Translations under genes and position numbers: made by a program
In this document: positions 1 through 4,452 of the stretch, piece after piece
Layout of the letters: each line of letters starts with the position of its first letter
Numbering within the stretch: position 1 is the stretch's first letter
Notes under the pieces: generated by a model
What the model saw: only the letters and a program-made list of their open reading frames with translations
Told to the model about the DNA's origin: nothing
The model's database searches: none
Assembly (NCBI GenBank): GCA_964417785.1
Contig: CAYQJO010000226.1
Location: 1-6,778, forward strand
Origin: DAOTUL01 sp034437435
GTDB lineage: Bacteria > Chloroflexota > Anaerolineae > Aggregatilineales > Phototrophicaceae
Direction of reading: 5' to 3'
Length of the DNA: 6,778 nt

Positions 1-11
1 ACCAACTGAAA

Positions 12-34
12 GGCCCGGTTCGCCGGGTCTTTTT
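12..34 (+). terminator. Intrinsic terminator of an upstream gene
   Basis: A 7-bp GC-rich stem (GGCCCGG at 12-18 and CCGGGTC at 23-29, one G-T pair) closes a TTCG tetraloop and is followed at once by five T residues (30-34). This is a textbook rho-independent terminator for plus-strand transcription. It ends a unit whose coding part lies before the window, so the ArsR-family gene that follows probably starts its own transcript. Confidence 0.9.
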
Positions 35-39
35 GATTC

Positions 40-53
40 ATGACGTTCGTCAT
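40..53. promoter_or_regulatory. Short perfect inverted repeat, possible operator
   Basis: ATGACG and CGTCAT form a perfect 6-bp inverted repeat around a TT spacer, just upstream of the -35 box of the ArsR-family gene. It has no T-tract and is too short to be a good terminator, so a protein-binding site is the more likely reading. Its half-site differs from the larger inverted repeat at 90-115, so if it is an operator it may serve a different regulator. Confidence 0.35.
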
Positions 54-68
54 ATACTGTTATGAAAT

Positions 69-97
69 TTGACACAAGCCATATTCATGCGTCTATT
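69..97 (+). promoter_or_regulatory. Sigma-70-type promoter of the ArsR-family gene
   Basis: A perfect TTGACA -35 box (69-74) is followed by a 17-bp spacer and a 4/6 -10 box TCTATT (92-97). The predicted start of transcription is near 104, leaving a leader of about 35 nt before the ATG at 139. The -10 box lies inside the left arm of the inverted repeat at 90-115, as expected for an autorepressed ArsR-family promoter. Confidence 0.7.
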
Positions 98-115
98 CGA
101 TAATACGAATAGACG
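90..115. promoter_or_regulatory. Probable ArsR-family operator (10-6-10 inverted repeat)
   Basis: CGTCTATTCG (90-99) and CGAATAGACG (106-115) are perfect inverted repeats of 10 bp separated by six A/T bases. The element overlaps the -10 box and the predicted transcription start of the ArsR-family gene. ArsR/SmtB dimers typically bind such AT-rich imperfect palindromes over their own promoter, so autorepression is the natural inference. No T-tract follows, which argues against a terminator. Confidence 0.75.
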
Positions 116-138
116 AAAATGAGATATGGAGGAATCCA

Positions 139-471
139 ATGGATGACCGGCTGGCTGATGAAGTGCAGTTGCTGCATGACCGTGTGTGTAAGGGGTTGGG
201 CGATCCCAAGCGGGTGCTGATTTTGTACGCGCTGAACGAAAAGCCCTGCTACGTGAGCGAACTCTCGGATCAACTCGATATGCCGCAGCCAACTGTATCG
301 CGCCACCTGAAGATCCTGCGCGACTGCTGTCTGGTGACGACCCGGCGCGATGGTAATGCGGTGTACTACGCCATCAATGACAGCCGCGTTATCCAGGCGC
401 TTGATTTGCTGCGTGGCATTCTGCGCGACCGCATCATGGAACAGGCGCACATCATCGAAGGCAACGACTGA
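139..471 (+). CDS. ArsR/SmtB-family winged-helix transcriptional repressor
   Basis: This 110-residue protein has the compact single-domain size of ArsR-family repressors, which bind DNA as dimers and release it on sensing a metal, thiol or other signal. The helix-turn-helix spans about residues 38-60, with recognition helix QPTVSRHLKILR (50-61). The beta wing follows (about 65-79, including the VYYAI strand), and a C-terminal helix probably serves dimerisation. The ATG is preceded by a strong GGAGG site (128-132) six bases away. Aligned by eye to the arsenic sensor motif ELCVCDLC, the metal-binding Cys positions are Tyr38, Ser40 and Ser43, so the classical arsenite site is absent. Cysteines are instead at 17, 37 and a vicinal pair at 63-64. 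No metal exporter or arsenate reductase gene is adjacent. The target is probably its own promoter (operator at 90-115), plus perhaps genes outside the window; the inducer is unknown. Confidence 0.93.
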   Translation: MDDRLADEVQLLHDRVCKGLGDPKRVLILYALNEKPCYVSELSDQLDMPQPTVSRHLKILRDCCLVTTRRDGNAVYYAINDSRVIQALDLLRGILRDRIMEQAHIIEGND

Positions 472-516
472 TGAATGGATAAGACCACCAGAGATACCCA
501 TGCCGCCACACCGGTC

Positions 517-545
517 TGGACGCCCAATCCCCCTATCGCTATAGT
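517..545 (+). promoter_or_regulatory. Plausible promoter of the PBP-MaoC-MenA unit
   Basis: TGGACG (517-522, 4/6 match to TTGACA) is followed by a 17-bp spacer and TATAGT (540-545, 5/6 match to TATAAT). Transcription would begin near 552, giving a leader of about 26 nt before the chosen ATG at 578. No terminator is visible between the ArsR-family gene and this site, so read-through from the upstream promoter is also possible. The 106-bp gap 472-577 shows no coding potential. Confidence 0.5.
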
Positions 546-577
546 AAACCTGTTGGCTGTGAGTGAAGTGTTTGCCC

Positions 578-2764
578 ATGCGTAAATTATGGTTTGTGCT
601 GATTCTGGTCCTGGTGGTCTCGTCTGTGCAGGCACAGAACAACCCACGCGGAATCGTCGAGGCCTTCTTGAATGCCTGGGACGCGAGCGACTATGGTCGG
701 ATGTATGACCTTATTCACTCGATGAGCCGCGAGCAGTTCTCCCAGAATGTTTTTGAACTTCGTTACCAGGATATGCAGGAAAACATCGCCCTGACCGGCC
801 TGGATTACACCATCCGTTCGGTCAAGGAGCAGGGTGAATCCGCCGCTGTCATCTATGATGTCGTATTGGAATCGGAGAGCTTCGGCACCATTGACGACCC
901 CAATCGCACTATGCGGGTGATGCGTGACGATGGCCGCTGGCGGGTCGCATGGTCCACGATGGACATTTTCGATGGGCTGGTCAATGACGGGCAGGTCCGG
1001 CGGCAGGCGCTCACCGGTACACGTGCGCCAATCTATGACCGCAACGGCGAGATTCTGGCTGCGGACAGCGGTGTGACGGTCAGCATGTACAGCTCGCAGG
1101 ATCGCATGAACAGTGTGCAGGACTGCCTGAATGTGCTGGGCCGGGTCACACTGGAAAACATCGCCAGCCTGGAGGTGAGTTTCAGCCGTTACAGCCCGGA
1201 GACGGTGTTCTTCCTGGGCGAAGTCCCGGTCGAGGTGTATGAACGCAACCAGGGCGACATCGCCACCTTCTGCGGTGCATCCGGTGCCGGGTCCATCTAC
1301 AACAGCATTCCCCATCGCACCTATTATGGTGGTGCGGCTGCCGTGCATGTCACTGGCTACGTCGGTCCCATACCGGCGGAGGAAGCCGGAACGTATGCCG
1401 CACGCGGCTACCCGCCAGGGGCATTGATCGGGCTTGCTGGCGTCGAACGGGCTTATGAGGATAATCTGGCGGGGCGGCCTGAGTTGGTGCTGCGTATCGT
1501 GGACTCCGGCGGCACGATCATCCGTGAACTGGCGGGGACGGGCGGTATCCCGGCCACATCGGTCACGCTGACCATCGACCGTGATTTGCAGCAGTGGACC
1601 TCACAGGCGCTCGCCGATGCTTACAACCGTGCATCTGGCAACTGGGGCAATCCGAGTGTATCGCCGGGCGGTGCTGCCGTCGTCATTGATGTGAACACCG
1701 GTGGGATTCTGGCGCTCACCAGCTACCCTATGTTCAATCCCAGCCTGTTCAACCCCAACGGCAACACCCCCAACCGGGGCGCTTTCCTGACGGAGTTGGT
1801 CAGCAATCCGCAGCGCCCGTTGGTCAACCGGGCGGTCCAGGAACAGCAGTCGCCGGGATCGGTGTTCAAGGTGATTACGGCGGCGGCAGCGTTGAACGAG
1901 GGATTTGTCACCCCGAATGACACATTCCTGTGTGAATTGTACTGGGATGGCCGTCAATATGGCGACACCGCTGAATCCCGTGAGGACTGGCGTGTGGTTA
2001 GCGAGGAACCGGCTGCGGGAGTCGTCACACCGGCGCAGGCGCTGATGGCGTCGTGCAACCCCTTTTTCTGGGAGTACGGCGCGATTATGTACAATAATGG
2101 AGCCGAGAGTGCCGTAATCGATTATGCACAACAAATGGGGCTGGGTACGTCCTTCGGCTTTGACGGCGCATTCCGCGAAGCACGGGGTGAACTGCCAGCA
2201 CCGACTAACGTCGAGGACGCCATCAACGAGGCTATCGGACAGGGTAACATCACGCTGCCGCCGATCCAGATGGTCGCTGCGACGATGGCGATAGCTAACG
2301 GTGGGACCGTCTATAAGCCGCACTTGCTGCAACAGGTCGGCGGTCAGCGCGGTGAAGCATTGGTGGAGATCGTTGAGCCGGAGGTGTTGAACACACTGGA
2401 CTTCAACCCCGGTGTGATGGAGGCATTACAGGCCGGGATGTGCGGTGTGGTCAGCGATCCGGTTATTGGCACAGCGCACGAGACCTTCATCAGCGCTAAC
2501 TATACGGTCTGCGGTAAGACCGGCACCGCTCAAACGGCCCGCTATCCCAACGCATGGTTCATCTCGTTCGCGCCGGCGGAGAATCCGCAGATCGCTACGG
2601 TGGTGATGGTCGAGCAATCGGTGGGCGGATCGTCAGTGGCTGCCCCCATCACCCGGCGCATTCTGGACGGGTACTTCGGCCAATCCGTCGAAGATTACTT
2701 CTATCCTGATTGGTGGTGGCAGGAAGCTTACGAAGCGCCGGACACACCGGCGGGCAACCGTTAG
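578..2764 (+). CDS. Class B penicillin-binding protein with MecA_N/NTF2-like domain
   Basis: An exported D,D-transpeptidase that cross-links peptidoglycan stem peptides outside the membrane, 728 residues from the ATG at 578. An in-frame GTG at 563 would add only five residues (MKCLP); I chose the ATG because it gives a standard signal sequence: MRK, a hydrophobic stretch, then VQA before Gln20, a possible signal peptidase site unless the segment stays as a membrane anchor. Neither start has a strong ribosome site. Domains: NTF2-like MecA_N region, about 23-135 (ending in the typical W-R-V-A-W strand); dimerisation domain from RAPIYDRNGEILA (149-161) to about 310; transpeptidase domain about 362-690. 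All three catalytic motifs are present: SVFK (nucleophile Ser428, Lys431), SCN (492-494) and KTG (647-649). The MecA_N plus transpeptidase order resembles staphylococcal PBP2a and actinobacterial PbpA-type proteins, but this alone does not show beta-lactam resistance. It is first in a probable operon with the MaoC and MenA genes. Confidence 0.93.
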   Translation: MRKLWFVLILVLVVSSVQAQNNPRGIVEAFLNAWDASDYGRMYDLIHSMSREQFSQNVFELRYQDMQENIALTGLDYTIRSVKEQGESAAVIYDVVLESESFGTIDDPNRTMRVMRDDGRWRVAWSTMDIFDGLVNDGQVRRQALTGTRAPIYDRNGEILAADSGVTVSMYSSQDRMNSVQDCLNVLGRVTLENIASLEVSFSRYSPETVFFLGEVPVEVYERNQGDIATFCGASGAGSIYNSIPHRTYYGGAAAVHVTGYVGPIPAEEAGTYAARGYPPGALIGLAGVERAYEDNLAGRPELVLRIVDSGGTIIRELAGTGGIPATSVTLTIDRDLQQWTSQALADAYNRASGNWGNPSVSPGGAAVVIDVNTGGILALTSYPMFNPSLFNPNGNTPNRGAFLTELVSNPQRPLVNRAVQEQQSPGSVFKVITAAAALNEGFVTPNDTFLCELYWDGRQYGDTAESREDWRVVSEEPAAGVVTPAQALMASCNPFFWEYGAIMYNNGAESAVIDYAQQMGLGTSFGFDGAFREARGELPAPTNVEDAINEAIGQGNITLPPIQMVAATMAIANGGTVYKPHLLQQVGGQRGEALVEIVEPEVLNTLDFNPGVMEALQAGMCGVVSDPVIGTAHETFISANYTVCGKTGTAQTARYPNAWFISFAPAENPQIATVVMVEQSVGGSSVAAPITRRILDGYFGQSVEDYFYPDWWWQEAYEAPDTPAGNR

Positions 2765-2777
2765 GATGCGGCAATCG

Positions 2778-2783
2778 AAAGGG
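2778..2783 (+). promoter_or_regulatory. Ribosome binding site that sets the MaoC start
   Basis: AAAGGG lies six bases before the ATG at 2790. The alternative in-frame ATG at 2766, one base after the PBP stop codon, has no comparable site and would add eight residues not expected in this family. The site therefore favours 2790. Confidence 0.6.
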
Positions 2784-2789
2784 ACAGCC

Positions 2790-3260
2790 ATGCAATACCA
2801 CGATGACCGGCCCATCGGGCGCTTTTTTGAGGAGTACGAAGTCGGCCAGAAGCTGGTCTCGCGGCGTCGGACCATCACGGAAGCCGACATTGTGCAGTTC
2901 GGCAGCCTGACCGGCGACTTCAATCCCATGCACTTTGACGCTGATTATATGCAGGACCATATGCTCGGTCAGCGGGTGGCGCACGGTATGTTGACGGTCA
3001 GCTACGCCGTCGGTCAGGCGTATCAACTGGGATTCCTGGAACAGACGGTGCTGTCGTTCCGGTCCATCGAGATGAAGTTCAGTGAGCCAGTGTTTATCGG
3101 CGACACCATCCATGTCGAACTCACCGTCAGCGAGACAAAAGCGGCTCGACGTCTCGGTGGCGGGACCGTGACGTTAGATGTGCGGATCATCAACCAGCAC
3201 GGAAACGCCGTCCAGAAAGGTCAGTGGGTGGTCCTGGTGGCATCCAACCCCGATCTTTAA
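2790..3260 (+). CDS. MaoC-like hot-dog fold hydratase/dehydratase
   Basis: A 156-residue protein of the MaoC / (R)-specific enoyl-CoA hydratase (PhaJ-like) family, close to the usual single-domain length. These dimeric cytoplasmic enzymes add or remove water across the 2,3 bond of an acyl thioester, with product (3R)-3-hydroxyacyl-CoA or -ACP. The hydratase signature is intact: TGDFNPMHFD at 41-50, with Asp43 and His48 as the expected catalytic pair and Asn45 between them, then GQRVAHGML in the central helix. An N-terminal FFEEYEVGQ segment (12-20) is typical of the family. The gene starts 25 bp after the PBP stop, suggesting co-transcription. Its substrate cannot be read from sequence. Roles in fatty acid synthesis, beta-oxidation or hydroxyacyl supply are all possible, and nothing links it chemically to the PBP or MenA neighbours. 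A start at 2766 (164 residues) is the less likely alternative. Confidence 0.9.
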   Translation: MQYHDDRPIGRFFEEYEVGQKLVSRRRTITEADIVQFGSLTGDFNPMHFDADYMQDHMLGQRVAHGMLTVSYAVGQAYQLGFLEQTVLSFRSIEMKFSEPVFIGDTIHVELTVSETKAARRLGGGTVTLDVRIINQHGNAVQKGQWVVLVASNPDL

Positions 3261-3306
3261 GCTGCAATCCATGTTTGCTCGTTACAATGTCATCAGCATC
3301 AATAAC

Positions 3307-3312
3307 AAGGAG
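3307..3312 (+). promoter_or_regulatory. Ribosome binding site for menA (GTG start)
   Basis: AAGGAG lies eight bases before the GTG at 3321, which opens the MenA frame. The next in-frame ATG (3333) is 20 bases away, too far for this site. An out-of-frame ATG at 3317 is four bases away and opens only a 38-codon frame. Confidence 0.65.
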
Positions 3313-3320
3313 CAAAATGT

Positions 3321-4229
3321 GTGACGAATGTGATGCGGAACCCGCGCATTGCTGCATGGTACAGCGCCACACGTCCGCGTGTGTTCACTGCAACTTACGC
3401 ACCGATGGGTGTGGCAGCGGCAGCGGCTATTGAAGACGGTGTATTCCGACTGCTGCCGTTCGTGCTGGCACTGGTCGGCACGCTGTTTTTGCAAACAGCA
3501 GCCAATCTGGTGAATGAGTATTTTGACCATATACGCGGCGCGGACGAACTGAAACAGGCCGGACAGGGATTGACCATCAAGCGCAACATCCTCAGCGCCC
3601 GCGAGGTCCTCTACGGGGCGATCCTGTGTGTGGTGGCCGGATCGGGTATCGGTCTGTTTTTGCTGGCACACAGCGGGCCGCTGCTGTGGCTGATCGGGAT
3701 CGGCGGGGTGCTGGTAGCGGTGACGTATACGGCGGGGCCGTTCCCGTTGGCCTACAACGGTCTGGGCGAGATGGCCGCCGGTGTGTTCATGGGTCCGGCC
3801 ATCGTCGTCGGCGCGTATTATGTGATGGACACGGCGGTTTATCTTGATCTGGTGTGGATTTCGCTGCCCATCGCCCTGATGGTGGCCGCCATTCTCCACG
3901 CCAACAACATTCGCGATATGGATGCTGACCGGGCGGTGAACAAGCGTACATTGGCGGTGATGTTCGGTCTGCGCTTCGCCCGTGCCGAGTACGCCTTTCT
4001 GGTGTATGGTTCTTATGTGGCACTGGTGGTGTTGGTCATTACCGGACTGACTCCGCCAGGGGTGCTGCTGATCTTATTGACCTTGCGGCAGGCGCACCAA
4101 CTGGTGCGGACGTTTTACACGCGCACCGACACTGAGTCGCTGCATCGCGCTCAGGGCATGACGGCCAAACTACACGGTCAATTCGGGTTGTTGATGGTGG
4201 TAGGCTGGTTAGTGTGGCTTATCTTCTGA
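3321..4229 (+). CDS. menA: UbiA-family prenyltransferase, probably 1,4-dihydroxy-2-naphthoate polyprenyltransferase
   Basis: A 302-residue polytopic membrane protein, normal for MenA. MenA moves a polyprenyl chain from its diphosphate onto 1,4-dihydroxy-2-naphthoate, the membrane-bound step that yields demethylmenaquinone. Both Asp-rich motifs that bind Mg-diphosphate are visible: NEYFDHIRGAD (65-75, with Asn65, Asp69 and Asp75) and NNIRDMDADRAVNKRTLA (195-212, with Asp199 and Asp203). The first motif has Glu66 where NDxxD has Asp. About eight to nine hydrophobic segments fit the UbiA fold, the first at about 22-37 and the last at 288-302. The start is GTG with AAGGAG eight bases upstream. 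It follows the MaoC gene by 60 bp, with no terminator between, so it is probably the last gene of the PBP-MaoC-MenA unit. Other UbiA-family activities (different aromatic acceptors) cannot be excluded; the N-Y-F-D pattern and GxD spacing favour MenA. Confidence 0.8.
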   Translation: MTNVMRNPRIAAWYSATRPRVFTATYAPMGVAAAAAIEDGVFRLLPFVLALVGTLFLQTAANLVNEYFDHIRGADELKQAGQGLTIKRNILSAREVLYGAILCVVAGSGIGLFLLAHSGPLLWLIGIGGVLVAVTYTAGPFPLAYNGLGEMAAGVFMGPAIVVGAYYVMDTAVYLDLVWISLPIALMVAAILHANNIRDMDADRAVNKRTLAVMFGLRFARAEYAFLVYGSYVALVVLVITGLTPPGVLLILLTLRQAHQLVRTFYTRTDTESLHRAQGMTAKLHGQFGLLMVVGWLVWLIF

Positions 4230-4237
4230 ATCAAAAC

Positions 4238-4258
4238 GACCCCAGTTGTTCTGGGGTC
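4238..4258 (-). terminator. Intrinsic terminator of tRNA-Gly
   Basis: GACCCCAG (4238-4245) and CTGGGGTC (4251-4258) form a perfect 8-bp stem with a 5-nt loop. Read on the minus strand, the stem is followed by GTTTTGATT, a short U-rich tract, so it fits termination of the tRNA transcript, which ends only two bases before it. On the plus strand the stem is followed by AGAGCGG, without a T-tract, so it is a poor intrinsic terminator for menA, although a hairpin here could still protect the menA mRNA 3' end. Confidence 0.8.
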
Positions 4259-4260
4259 AG

Positions 4261-4332
<72 letters not shown>

Positions 4333-4346
4333 ATATGTTAGAAACC

Positions 4347-4376
4347 AGTATATACCAGCTTCATGTGGCATGGCAA
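4347..4376 (-). promoter_or_regulatory. Promoter of tRNA-Gly
   Basis: On the minus strand, TTGCCA (4376-4371, 5/6 match to TTGACA) is followed by an 18-bp spacer and TATACT (4352-4347, 5/6 match). TATATA, two bases earlier, gives a 16-bp spacer instead. Transcription would begin near 4340, only about eight bases before the mature tRNA 5' end, leaving a short leader for RNase P. Confidence 0.75.
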
Positions 4377-4388
4377 GGGGCAAATTGC

Positions 4389-4417
4389 GTGACATTTGCC
4401 TAGTTTCGCGTTATAAC
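4389..4417 (+). promoter_or_regulatory. Promoter of the VWA protein gene
   Basis: GTGACA (4389-4394, 5/6 match to TTGACA), a 17-bp spacer and TATAAC (4412-4417, 5/6 match to TATAAT) form a good housekeeping-type promoter. The start of transcription would be near 4424, giving a leader of about 29 nt. Its -35 box is 12 bp from the -35 box of the divergent tRNA promoter. Confidence 0.7.
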
Positions 4418-4420
4418 TAG
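4400..4420. promoter_or_regulatory. Inverted repeat over the VWA gene -10 box
   Basis: CTAGTT (4400-4405) and AACTAG (4415-4420) are perfect inverted repeats around a 9-nt spacer, and the right arm overlaps the last bases of the -10 box. The placement suits a repressor site, but six-base arms can occur by chance, and no regulator is known from the window to bind it. Confidence 0.3.
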
Positions 4421-4452
4421 CAGTGCGATCAATCACCAGTTAAGGGGACCTT

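Noticed and set aside
587..1348. Minus-strand open frame of 253 codons opposite the 5' part of the PBP gene
   Set aside because: His/Arg/Asp-rich product without recognisable domain, lying fully opposite conserved PBP domains; typical antisense shadow in GC-rich DNA.
1601..2332. Minus-strand open frame of 243 codons opposite the transpeptidase domain
   Set aside because: Arg-rich product with no motif; the plus strand holds the SVFK and SCN motifs here.
3283..3288. TACAAT as a -10 box for a separate menA promoter
   Set aside because: No acceptable -35 box lies 16-18 bp upstream and there is no extended -10 TG; co-transcription with the MaoC gene is simpler.
3282..3899. Minus-strand open frame of 205 codons opposite menA
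   Set aside because: Gln/His/Arg-rich product with no family resemblance; menA on the plus strand explains the region.
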